From a virus, in the IMG/VR virus record IMGVR_UViG_3300020463_000004, positions 1 to 32,396 of that record: a stretch of DNA of 32,396 bases; one strand, 5' to 3'. The notes beneath the pieces were generated by a model, which made no database searches, had not been told where the DNA came from, and saw only the letters and a list, made by a program, of their open reading frames with translations. The first letter of the stretch is position 1. Every line of letters begins with the position of its first letter. Positions 1-6,900 of the stretch are shown piece by piece. The position numbers and the translations under genes are program-made.

Positions 1-77
1 CCGTGCATTTACGGTTGACACAATGGCGATTTGTGTTAATATATTAATATAATCCTACCGTTCTGACCAAATTATCA
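1..77. repeat. Terminal direct repeat, left copy (circular overlap)
   Basis: These 77 bases are identical to 32320-32396. Tandem sigma70 promoter elements lie inside, and the transcription unit they start continues into the gene at 115, so the sequence reads sensibly across the junction. The repeat length of 77 equals a common assembler k-mer size, so it is most likely an assembly overlap proving a circular or circularly permuted molecule rather than a biological terminal repeat. Confidence 0.9.
15..42 (+). promoter_or_regulatory. Sigma70-type promoter P1
   Basis: TTGACA at 15-20, a 16-base spacer ending in TGT, and a -10 of TAATAT at 37-42. It is the upstream member of a tandem pair with P2, 67 bases apart, both firing into the gene at 115. 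A perfect TATAAT also sits at 48-53 but has no -35 at the right distance. The right-hand overlap copy of the same promoter is at 32334-32361. Confidence 0.6.
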
Positions 78-81
78 CCAG

Positions 82-109
82 TTGACACCTTTTACCAATG
101 TGCTATACT
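82..109 (+). promoter_or_regulatory. Sigma70-type promoter P2, leaderless arrangement
   Basis: TTGACA at 82-87, 16-base spacer ending in TGC (extended -10), and TATACT at 104-109. Transcription should begin near 115-116, which is the A of the ATG at 115-117, so this transcript would have no 5' leader and no Shine-Dalgarno site. Confidence 0.7.
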
Positions 110-114
110 ATAGA

Positions 115-423
115 ATGAAACAGATAACACAACAAGACAAATTGGAAACATTACTAACCAAGATGTCAGAGGGATTGATACAAATACACAAAGAGACTTG
201 GCCAGACAAAGAGATGATCAAAGTGTACGCCAACAGACGATGGGGCAACAGATATCACAGAGGCTATAGGTTCAGTTGGATGATCACACACAAGGAAGCA
301 CCAATGGGTTATTGGCAGGACATCACCCTGTTGAGAAGAGAGGATCTGATCCAGGCCAACCAGACAATGATGAAGTTGGGATTTGAATTTAAGTCTACGC
401 CTTGGGTGGGACCTAACGGTTGA
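115..423 (+). CDS. Hypothetical early protein, 102 aa
   Basis: I do not recognise this protein. It is basic and rich in aromatic residues, with a dense middle (NRRWGNRYHRGYRFSW) that could bind nucleic acid; no catalytic motif or membrane segment is visible. An in-frame TTG at 82 is rejected as start because it is the first triplet of the P2 -35 box; ATG 115 coincides with the predicted transcription start, so the mRNA from P2 would be leaderless, while the longer transcript from P1 also lacks a Shine-Dalgarno site. The TGA stop (421-423) is embedded in the -35 box of the next promoter. Codon use (many ACA, CAG, AGA) matches the rest of the genome, which supports real coding. Confidence 0.65.
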   Translation: MKQITQQDKLETLLTKMSEGLIQIHKETWPDKEMIKVYANRRWGNRYHRGYRFSWMITHKEAPMGYWQDITLLRREDLIQANQTMMKLGFEFKSTPWVGPNG

Positions 424-448
424 CAGCCTGGCGAGGGTGTAGTATAAT
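420..448 (+). promoter_or_regulatory. Perfect-consensus sigma70 promoter P3
   Basis: TTGACA at 420-425, 17-base spacer, TATAAT at 443-448. All twelve consensus bases are present. The -35 box overlaps the stop codon of the upstream gene. No start codon with a usable RBS follows before the next promoter at 559, so the product is probably an RNA. Confidence 0.85.
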
Positions 449-453
449 ATAGG

Positions 454-540
454 CAGGGGACGGTTGTCTACCGTGGCCAATATCCAGATGGCCGTCCCCT
501 GAATTCAGGCTGGCGTGGTGCCCTAGTTCAATTGCAAAAA
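454..540 (+). ncRNA. Candidate structured small RNA 1
   Basis: Directly after promoter P3 comes a perfect 10-bp stem, CAGGGGACGG at 454-463 with CCGTCCCCTG at 492-501, enclosing 28 bases. A second short GGC/GCC pairing follows at 507-525. There is no convincing ORF between 424 and 782. The transcript begins with CAGGGG close behind the -10, a feature shared with the other candidate RNAs at about 595, 30940 and 32200. The 3' end is not defined: I see no strong terminator before the next promoter. It resembles no RNA family I know. Confidence 0.5.
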
Positions 541-558
541 TATCCAAATCATAGGGGG

Positions 559-586
559 TTGACAAGAACCAGATCCCTGTTATAAT
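559..586 (+). promoter_or_regulatory. Perfect-consensus sigma70 promoter P4
   Basis: TTGACA at 559-564, 16-base spacer ending in TGT (extended -10), TATAAT at 581-586. Like P3 it is followed by a non-coding stretch rather than a gene. Confidence 0.85.
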
Positions 587-592
587 CGTACT

Positions 593-676
593 GACAGGGC
601 AAGGTGCGGACCTTTGTCCAGTCTCTTTACAAGGGGGTGCATCAGGTTCATACCCGTGCCAGGTGCACCTTTTCAA
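593..676 (+). ncRNA. Candidate structured small RNA 2
   Basis: The stretch after promoter P4 can close on itself: AAGGTGC at 601-607 pairs with GCACCTT at 665-671, followed by TTTTC. Inside lie a GGAC/GTCC hairpin (608-619) and, as an alternative to the closing stem, GGTGCA (636-641) with TGCACC (664-669). The overall shape is a multibranch RNA of tRNA-like size, and GGTTCATACC resembles a tRNA T-arm at first sight, but no T-stem can be formed next to the acceptor-like stem, so it is not called a tRNA. No ORF occupies the stretch. Confidence 0.45.
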
Positions 677-681
677 ATCTA

Positions 682-740
682 ACGCAAATTTGCTTGACGC
701 AAAAAAACGCAAAAAAACCAGCAAAACGCAGGTTGACGCA
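682..740 (+). repeat. ACGCA repeats and phased A-tracts upstream of P5
   Basis: ACGCA occurs at 682, 697, 707, 726 and 736. Two copies of ACGCAAAAAA stand exactly 10 bases apart (697-706 and 707-716), so the A-tracts are in helical phase and should bend the DNA, and a perfect palindrome GCAAATTTGC lies at 684-693. The block ends in the promoter of the gene at 783. It could be an UP-like activating element, an operator, or iterons of a replication origin; the sequence does not decide. Confidence 0.55.
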
Positions 741-760
741 TTTCCAATCCGTGCTATAAT
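733..760 (+). promoter_or_regulatory. Sigma70-type promoter P5
   Basis: TTGACG at 733-738, 16-base spacer ending in TGC (extended -10), TATAAT at 755-760. It lies directly downstream of the A-tract block and 22 bases upstream of the ATG at 783, with AAAGGAGC between. Confidence 0.85.
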
Positions 761-782
761 TTACTATAACAAAAGGAGCACA

Positions 783-1760
783 ATGACGGAAAAGATAACA
801 AAAAAAGAGGCAAAGAGATTCGTAAGGGAACTGCCTAGCAAATTAGGTCATCTCGCACAGGTGTATGACGCACACGACGAAGCCACAGAGCACCACGTTG
901 AAACAACACCAACCACATACAGGACTGAATTCCAAAAGGTAAGGGGTGTCAATATTGTGGTACACACGGACACACAGATACCTGATGCTGTCAGCGACAA
1001 CATACAGGACGACCTGTTTGACCAGATTGACATACTGAATCCTCAACCACAGAAGGGCCTTTTCCTGCTGAGGGTCAGGGTGGTAGATAATGAAATGGAC
1101 AACGCGGCCGCGGCCTATGTACCGTGGGTATCAAACAAACAATTTTGGCGGGCACTGCCTGAAGGCACATTGAGGGCGGGTATCGTACAGGTGCCCAGAA
1201 CAACCATTGACGATGACACGGATACAGAGATCCAGAGGGCGATGAGGCACGAACTATGGCACGCGATTGATGACATATTCAGATGCACACCAGAGATGCA
1301 GGATGAGAAGTCAGAAGATATCGTGGACGATGACGGTATGTACGACCTGGTGAAAGAATTGATGGTAGAAAAGATCAAAGAACTGGGTCGTGAGCAGTGG
1401 CTGAAATCAGGCATCATCCAAAGTGTGTATGAGGGTATGAAGCAGTATCTTGAAGTGGCTCCAGAGGACTTCGTGCATAGGATGATGGCGAAGCAGTATG
1501 GTGTTGAACCATACACGGATACCGCGTATCACTTGTCACACCAATTGCACACCAACATCGCGATAAATGGCATCCAGATGTTGAAAAATATAGACCAGGT
1601 TATGAGGGACGAAACGGGCGGTGACAAAATGCACAAACATTATTTCAAAACTTTCGCTGGAGCAGTATTGGCCAGCATTGATAACACGAATGGATACAGA
1701 CCACAACTGGTGAAAGAATTGAGGTCGTTGCCAGGCTGGGTTGGAAAGTATTTTAGGTAG
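783..1760 (+). CDS. Early HExxH metallopeptidase-like protein, 325 aa
   Basis: The protein carries HELWHAIDD at residues 156-164, the zinc-binding HExxH motif of metallopeptidases followed by an acidic pair. A possible third ligand is Glu228 in APEDFVHRMMA, the position where anthrax-lethal-factor-like and related gluzincins place their downstream glutamate. The N-terminal 50 residues are charged and no signal peptide is seen, so it should act in the cytoplasm. The start is ATG 783, with AGGAG about five bases upstream and a strong promoter (733-760); the open frame runs further upstream, but that part crosses the promoter. As the largest protein of the non-structural arc it is a candidate host-takeover protease. 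HExxH also occurs by chance, so the enzyme class is an inference. Confidence 0.75.
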   Translation: MTEKITKKEAKRFVRELPSKLGHLAQVYDAHDEATEHHVETTPTTYRTEFQKVRGVNIVVHTDTQIPDAVSDNIQDDLFDQIDILNPQPQKGLFLLRVRVVDNEMDNAAAAYVPWVSNKQFWRALPEGTLRAGIVQVPRTTIDDDTDTEIQRAMRHELWHAIDDIFRCTPEMQDEKSEDIVDDDGMYDLVKELMVEKIKELGREQWLKSGIIQSVYEGMKQYLEVAPEDFVHRMMAKQYGVEPYTDTAYHLSHQLHTNIAINGIQMLKNIDQVMRDETGGDKMHKHYFKTFAGAVLASIDNTNGYRPQLVKELRSLPGWVGKYFR

Positions 1761-1771
1761 AAAGGGGGATT

Positions 1772-1894
1772 ATGACAGCACTGACAACAACATTGAACAC
1801 ATTGTCACTACCGCAGGAAGAACAACAGAAGGCAAAAAAGGCCCTGTTGCACTATGCCTGCTACATCGCTTTGACGAATGCCTTGAAAAAATAG
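1772..1894 (+). CDS. Small hypothetical protein, 40 aa
   Basis: A 40-codon frame starting at ATG 1772 behind a purine-rich Shine-Dalgarno stretch (AAAGGGGG, 1761-1768), 11 bases after the stop of the metallopeptidase-like gene and presumably co-transcribed with it. The sequence is Leu/Thr/Lys rich with one likely amphipathic helix (EEQQKAKKALLHYACYIAL). It is preferred over an overlapping 66-codon frame (1741-1941) that would need a TTG start inside the upstream gene and has no RBS. A hairpin follows directly. Function unknown. Confidence 0.5.
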   Translation: MTALTTTLNTLSLPQEEQQKAKKALLHYACYIALTNALKK

Positions 1895-1901
1895 GCACAG
1901 G

Positions 1902-1930
1902 GTGGCGGAGAGTGCTCCTTCGCCACTTTA
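1902..1930 (+). terminator. Terminator-like hairpin
   Basis: GTGGCG at 1902-1907 pairs with CGCCAC at 1921-1926, with a GAG/CTC inner pairing, followed only by TTTA. The weak T-run suggests partial termination at the end of the 783-1894 transcription unit. Confidence 0.4.
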
Positions 1931-1943
1931 CCAAGATTTAGGA

Positions 1944-1972
1944 TTGACAAAAACGTCTATCGTAAATATAAT
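1944..1972 (+). promoter_or_regulatory. Perfect-consensus sigma70 promoter P6
   Basis: TTGACA at 1944-1949, 17-base spacer, TATAAT at 1967-1972. It serves the gene at 2000, and its transcript would read on into the endonuclease-like gene at 2433, because no terminator separates them. Confidence 0.85.
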
Positions 1973-1999
1973 AATAGAGCATACAAGGAGAAAACAAAA

Positions 2000-2380
2000 A
2001 TGTACACAGAATTAGAAATAGAACAAGACAATTTGTTGTTGTTGGACAACATTATTGAGAGATTCAACAGCCACGAAGAAGAATTTGATCAACCTCAACG
2101 TAATGATCGTGAAATATGGAAATGGGTTGACAAGATCAACAAGAAAACATTCGCCATAATCATTGAAGCGGCCATAAAACACACGGATTTCACCAAGGAT
2201 CACCAACAATGGTCAGAGAAGGTGTTGCAACGCAATCCTTTCCAATTACGACCTTACACAAAACGATTCAGAAGTGCCATTGACAACAAAATGACCTGGC
2301 ATATGCTGATGATGTTGAGAGAAAGAGTGAAGAACACTCCAAACAAAACCACTAATCTATTCCAAACACTTTTCAACTAA
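2000..2380 (+). CDS. Hypothetical early protein, 126 aa
   Basis: I do not recognise this protein. It is predicted to be mainly helical, with an acidic N-terminal third (residues 4-33, DNLLLLDNIIERFNSHEEEF) and a basic C-terminal half (RPYTKRFRSA, MLRERVKNTPNK). It has no cysteine pairs, membrane segment or catalytic motif that I can see. ATG 2000 follows AAGGAG at 1985-1990 and promoter P6. It is the last gene before the switch to late-type promoter motifs. A small regulator or nucleic-acid-binding protein is possible, but nothing in it resembles the T4 sigma gp55 or co-activator gp33. Confidence 0.75.
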   Translation: MYTELEIEQDNLLLLDNIIERFNSHEEEFDQPQRNDREIWKWVDKINKKTFAIIIEAAIKHTDFTKDHQQWSEKVLQRNPFQLRPYTKRFRSAIDNKMTWHMLMMLRERVKNTPNKTTNLFQTLFN

Positions 2381-2399
2381 AAAAAATAGGTCCCAACAC

Positions 2400-2437
2400 G
2401 GCATAATAAATACTCCAAACAAGGAGATTATTATGCC
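2400..2437 (+). promoter_or_regulatory. Hairpin hiding the RBS and start codon of the 2433 gene
   Basis: GGCATAATAA (2400-2409) pairs with TTATTATGCC (2428-2437), and CTCC (2413-2416) with GGAG (2423-2426), leaving a six-base loop AAACAA. Both the Shine-Dalgarno GGAG and the ATG (2433-2435) are in the 3' strand. Transcripts arriving from P6 would fold this way and be translated poorly. The late-type motif AATAAATA (2405-2412) lies in the 5' strand, with its expected transcription start (about 2418) in the loop, so a late transcript would lack the 5' strand and be free for translation. Confidence 0.7.
2405..2412 (+). promoter_or_regulatory. T4-type late promoter motif L1 (AATAAATA)
   Basis: AATAAATACTCC matches seven of eight bases of the T4 late promoter TATAAATA and continues like many T4 late start regions. 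It ends 20 bases before the ATG at 2433. No -35 box is present, as expected for this promoter class. Confidence 0.55.
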
Positions 2438-2900
2438 ATTCAAGAACGGAAACAAACCCTGGAACAAAGGACTCAAGGGCGACCCCAGGAACGGCTGGAC
2501 TGACGAGAGGCGTGCAGAGATGAGCCGCAGGATGACAGAGAAGTACAAGGATATGGGTGAACAACCACACCGTTGGCTGTTTCCAGAACATCTGCGACAA
2601 CACAGATACAGATTCCTTCGTGCCAAGGCACAGGCCAAGTATTGGTGCCAACCCTGGACAATCACCTGGGCGGAATATGTGAAGTTATTTGATGAGTGTG
2701 AAGGTACGTGGGGCAGGAACAATGAATCAAAGAATCAACTGGGCAAGGACACACACATAAACCTGGTAAGGATCAACACACTGAAAGGTTGGCAGATGGA
2801 CAATGTGAAACTTATGCAGAGAGACACCGCGATGCGTAGGCCAAGACCCAAGGATGAACAGGGAAATTTTATAAAACGTGTTAGGCGTAATAGTCAGTAA
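2433..2900 (+). CDS. NUMOD3-containing homing-endonuclease-like protein, 155 aa
   Basis: Residues 4-16 (KNGNKPWNKGLKG) match the NUMOD3 DNA-binding motif of phage homing endonucleases. The C-terminal half (LVRINTLKGWQMDNVKLMQR, about residues 113-132) resembles the tail of HNH-type phage endonucleases (R-D/N-KGY-x-x-DNV-x-L), but I cannot identify the two catalytic histidines of a full HNH motif, so activity is doubtful. The protein is strongly basic throughout. ATG 2433 with AGGAG is sequestered in a hairpin that also contains a late-type promoter. T4 controls I-TevI, a homing endonuclease, in the same way. The gene sits at the boundary between the early arc and the fibre cluster, a typical free-standing site for such genes. 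Confidence 0.65.
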   Translation: MPFKNGNKPWNKGLKGDPRNGWTDERRAEMSRRMTEKYKDMGEQPHRWLFPEHLRQHRYRFLRAKAQAKYWCQPWTITWAEYVKLFDECEGTWGRNNESKNQLGKDTHINLVRINTLKGWQMDNVKLMQRDTAMRRPRPKDEQGNFIKRVRRNSQ

Positions 2901-2903
2901 ATA
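2896..2903 (+). promoter_or_regulatory. T4-type late promoter motif L2 (AGTAAATA)
   Basis: AGTAAATA overlaps the stop codon of the upstream gene and ends 19 bases before ATG 2923; CGGAG lies between. It is a weaker match to TATAAATA (6 of 8). Confidence 0.4.
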
Positions 2904-2922
2904 ACAACAACGGAGATTGCCA

Positions 2923-3540
2923 ATGCCAAAAGCAAAACTAGTCACGAGATCAGGTACAACAGCCAACTCAACAGAAAACATACCAAAAAATTCAGGACTC
3001 ACAAACGCAGAGTTGGATGGTAATTTTATTGGTGTGCGAGATCAAGGATTCAGGATCAGAGCAGATGATTCAACACAACACACAGTCAACGCAGACACAC
3101 AGGTTAATTTTCCAAATGCCACTATAACCGTAGATGCCAATGGCGACCTTGAGATTTCAGTACCAACCACATCAACCAGTGCCAGTATTTTCACATCTTT
3201 ACAAGTTTCAACTACAGGTGCTTCAGGCACTGACATTGGTAACCTGATGCGTGTGAACAAGTCACAGATAGATTTCAATCACCAAGGTTCAGTTGACTCA
3301 ACAGCCACCTTTTGTGTTTTTGGAAATGATGCACAACAGGCCACAGGAAATCGTCCATTGTGCATAAACCTTGATGGCGTTCACGAAGGTTGTGAAGTGG
3401 GGTTGGCACCTTACAATTCAGGTTCATTGCCAACGACACACACGCCAGGTCTTCTCATAGCCATATCAAACAATGGACACAAGCCTGCCTATTATGATGG
3501 TTCCAATTGGAGATATGTAAGCGACAACTCTACCGTTTAA
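2923..3540 (+). CDS. Tail fibre / receptor-binding-type protein, 205 aa
   Basis: The first 60 residues (KLVTRSGTTANST...LTNAELDGNF...RDQGFRIRADDST) are clearly paralogous to the N-terminus of the next gene (3578), with VTR, RD and the ADDST block conserved. This suggests a shared domain that docks onto the tail. The remaining 140 residues are rich in Gly, Ser, Thr and Asn, and end in PAYYDGSNWRYVSD, the kind of short C-terminal tip found on many phage fibres. ATG 2923 with CGGAG is chosen over an in-frame TTG at 2917. It opens the appendage cluster that runs to 14.5 kb. Confidence 0.75.
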   Translation: MPKAKLVTRSGTTANSTENIPKNSGLTNAELDGNFIGVRDQGFRIRADDSTQHTVNADTQVNFPNATITVDANGDLEISVPTTSTSASIFTSLQVSTTGASGTDIGNLMRVNKSQIDFNHQGSVDSTATFCVFGNDAQQATGNRPLCINLDGVHEGCEVGLAPYNSGSLPTTHTPGLLIAISNNGHKPAYYDGSNWRYVSDNSTV

Positions 3541-3542
3541 CA

Positions 3543-3550
3543 AATAAATA
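3543..3550 (+). promoter_or_regulatory. T4-type late promoter motif L3 with leader hairpin
   Basis: AATAAATA at 3543-3550, followed three bases later by the perfect palindrome TTGTAATTACAA (3554-3565) and then AAAGGAG, with ATG at 3578. The expected transcript would start at or in the palindrome. Motif L5 at 11860 has the same motif-palindrome-SD order. Confidence 0.55.
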
Positions 3551-3577
3551 TCATTGTAATTACAAAGGAGATCCTGG

Positions 3578-3919
3578 ATGCCAACAAAGGCCGCTATTGT
3601 CACAAGAGGACAATCTACAAGTACCATATCAAGTAATAATCTCAACAAAGGTGCCGCTCTAAGTTTTGAAGATATTGACTCAACACTGATCAATCTTCGT
3701 GATGCCACTTTTGGCATACAAGCGGATGATTCAACCACACAGAACATTTCACAAGGCGATACCATAATCGTCAAAGGTGGCACAGGGGTCACAACTTCAA
3801 CATCAGGTTCAACTGTGACTATAAACTCCACGGCAGACGCCGCAATAAATATTGACGGTGGAGATGCCGCCAGCACATATGGTGGACTTACAAGCATAAA
3901 CGGAGGAGACGCAACATAA
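3578..3919 (+). CDS. Short tail-fibre N-terminal-domain protein, 113 aa
   Basis: Residues 1-55 repeat the docking-type domain of the 2923 gene (AIVTRGQSTSTISS...LSFEDIDSTLINLRDATFGIQADDST). After that the chain runs through Gly/Thr-rich strands (VKGGTGVTTSTSGSTVTI) and stops after INGGDAT, so it has an attachment domain but almost no shaft. Its TAA overlaps the ATG of the giant fibre at 3919, which points to translational coupling. It may be an adaptor for the 3919 fibre, or a fibre gene cut short by rearrangement. AAGGAG precedes ATG 3578. Confidence 0.75.
   Translation: MPTKAAIVTRGQSTSTISSNNLNKGAALSFEDIDSTLINLRDATFGIQADDSTTQNISQGDTIIVKGGTGVTTSTSGSTVTINSTADAAINIDGGDAASTYGGLTSINGGDAT
3844..3851 (+). 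promoter_or_regulatory. Intragenic AATAAATA, possible late promoter for the giant fibre
   Basis: The motif lies inside the coding sequence of the 3578 gene, 67 bases before the fibre start at 3919. It may be functional or simply an Asn-Ile codon pair; it has no leader hairpin. Confidence 0.25.
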
Positions 3920-6900
3920 TGCCAACACAGATTCAATTAAGAAGAGACACAGCCGCAGATTGGACATCCAACAACCCCACACTAGCACAGGGTGAGTTTG
4001 GTTGGGAGTCAGACACAAACAGATTCAAGATAGGTGACGGTTCCAGCAACTGGCAAAGCCTTGCCTATGCTTCAGATGGCGACACAGCAGGCATAACTTT
4101 CGTTGGTGATGATTCATCAGGAACAACAGTAAGTCAAAACGAAACATTCAAGATAGCAGGCACACAGAACATTTCAGCGGCAGTAAGTGGTGACACACTG
4201 ACCCTAACTGGTCCTGATCTATCAACATACCTTACAGCGTCAAGTTCTACAACACTGACGAACAAGAGCATAGACGCAGACAACAACACAATTTCAAACA
4301 TAGAAGTTGACAATCTTAAATCAGGTGTACTAGACACAGACATAAGTTCAGTGGCTGGCACGGACACCACTCTGGCATCAGCCAAGGCGATCAAGACATA
4401 CGTTGATGCACAGATACAGACCAAAGACAACACAGACGAGATCACAGAAGGATCTTCAAATTTATATTACACAGATGCAAGAGCACAGGCAGTTTCAATA
4501 AACAATCTTTCTGAAGACACAACACCGCAACTGGGTGGCAATCTTGACCTTAACGGCAATGACATAGTCACGACTTCAAATGCTGACATTGAGTTGGCGG
4601 CAAATGGAACAGGTAAGGTTTTAGTAAAAGGAAACACCAATCCAGGCACAATAGTTTTAAATTGTGAAAGCAACTCACACGGACAGACAATTAAATCACA
4701 ACCACATAGTGCTTCTGTCACAAACACATTAACACTGCCAGCAGGTGGTGACCAAGAGATTGTTGGAACAGCGGCAACACAGACATTCACAAACAAGACA
4801 TTTGATGCTGAAGGCACAGGCAATGCCCTATCAAATGTGGATGTGGCAAATTTAAAATCAGGTGTGTTGGACACTGACATCAGTTCAGTATCAGGCAGTG
4901 ACGACACAATCGCTTCTGCAAAAGCAATCAAGACCTATGTAGATGCACAAATAGCCACAAAAGATAATTCAGATGAGATAACAGAAGGTTCTACCAACCT
5001 ATATTTCACAAACGCAAGAGCGGATGCGAGAATAACAAACGCATTGAAAGATGAAGACACTATGTCTTCAGACAGTGCCACTCACGTGCCATCACAACAG
5101 TCTGTGAAAGCATACGTAGACGCACAGGATGCCGCGATAGCATCAGACACATTGACATTGACGAACAAAACCATAGATGCCAATGGTACAGGAAACAGTA
5201 TCACAAATTTAGAAGTGGCAGACCTTGCTTCTGGTGTGTTGGACACAGACATATCAAGTGTTTCAGCATCAGACAACACCATTGCTTCTGCAAAAGCAAT
5301 CAAAACTTATGTAGATGCACAGATAGCCACAAAAGACGCATTAAGCGAATTGAGTGGTGACACAGATGACGTCAGCGAAGGGTCAAGCAATCTTTATTTC
5401 ACAAATGCAAGGGCAGACGCTAGGATAACAAATGCTCTAGTTGATGAAGACAATATGTCTTCTAACTCAGCAACACAGATTCCATCACAGCAGTCAGTGA
5501 AAGCATATGTTGACGCAGAGGTGGCAGGCGTTGTTGACTCAGCACCAAGTGCCTTGAACACATTGAATGAACTGGCGGCGGCATTGGGAGATGACTCAAA
5601 CTTCGCCACAACAACTTCAACATCATTGGGCAACAGATTAAGAATAGATGTCAACAACCAAGGATTGACTTCTACACAGAAAACAAATGCCGCGACAAAC
5701 CTAGGTTTGAACACAGTGGCAACTTCAGGTGCATATTCAGACCTTTCTGGAACACCAACCATACCAAGCAACAACAACCAACTGACAAATGGTGCAGGTT
5801 TCATAACAGATTCAAACATAACGGTTGTTGGTGATGATTCATCTGGTGTCACATTCAGCACAAAGAACAATGACAACTTGAAGATAGCAGGTGGTACTAA
5901 CATAACAACTGCGGTATCAGGAGACACAGTGACGATCACTGGTCCTGACACATCAGGTTTCATAACAGCAAGTTCAACAACCACATTGACCAACAAAACA
6001 TTTGATGTTGAAGGTACTGGCAACAGTATATCAAACATTGATGTGGCGGACCTAAAGTCAGGTGTGTTGGACACAGACATTTCAAGTGTCAGTGGCAGTG
6101 ATGACACAATAGCATCAGCCAAAGCGATTAAAACATACGTTGATGCACAGATAGCCACAAAAGATAATTCAGACGAGATAACAGAAGGATCAACGAACTT
6201 ATATTTCACGAATGCAAGGGCAGATGCGAGAATCACGAATGCACTCAAAGACGAAGATAATTTTGCTTCAGACAGTGCAACTCACGTGCCATCACAGCAA
6301 TCAGTCAAGGCCTATGTGGATGCACAAGATGCCAACATAGCCAGTGACACCCTAACATTCACAAACAAAACATTTGATGTAGAGGCAACAGGAAACAGTA
6401 TTTCAAACATAGATGTTGCTGATCTAAAATCAGGTGTACTAGACACAGATATTTCAAGTGTGGCTGGTACAGATACTACACTTGCTTCTGCAAAAGCGAT
6501 CAAGACCTATGTAGATGCACAAATAGCCACAAAAGATAATTCAGATGAAATCACAGAAGGTTCATCTAACCTTTACTTCACAAACACAAGGGCAGATGCT
6601 AGGATCACTGCGGCGTTGATTGACGAAGATGATATGTCATCCAACAGTGCAACTAGATTACCTAGTCAACAGAGTGTCAAGGCATACGTTGACGCAGGTG
6701 ACCTAAGTCTTATTGATGAAGACAATTTCTCAACAGACTCAGCAACTAGACCACCATCACAGCAATCAGTCAAGGCTTATATTGCGACACAGATAGCAAC
6801 CAAAGACAACACAGATGAAATAACAGAAGGTTCATCAAATCTATACTACACAGATGCGAGGGCACAGGCAGTATCCATAAACAACCTTTCTGAAGACTCA

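Noticed and set aside
1-77. Biological direct terminal repeat with defined genome ends
   Set aside because: 77 bases is a common assembler k-mer overlap, and the junction lies between tandem promoters of one transcription unit, so circular closure is the simpler reading.
601-672. tRNA gene (7-bp acceptor-like stem and GGTTCATACC)
   Set aside because: No five-pair T-stem can be placed against the acceptor-like stem, there is no convincing anticodon arm, and D-arm spacing is wrong.
1741-1941. 66-aa frame overlapping the metallopeptidase-like gene
   Set aside because: TTG start inside the upstream gene without RBS; the 40-aa frame at 1772 has a strong RBS and ends before the hairpin.
2000-2380. 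Gene at 2000 as gp55-type late sigma
   Set aside because: Too short, and I see no sigma region 2-like aromatic/basic pattern or clamp-binding C-terminal tail; left as unknown.
5394-6248. Minus-strand 284-aa open frame (and other minus-strand frames)
   Set aside because: It is the reverse shadow of the repetitive fibre gene, with no RBS. No minus-strand frame in the window has promoter, RBS and a plausible composition together.
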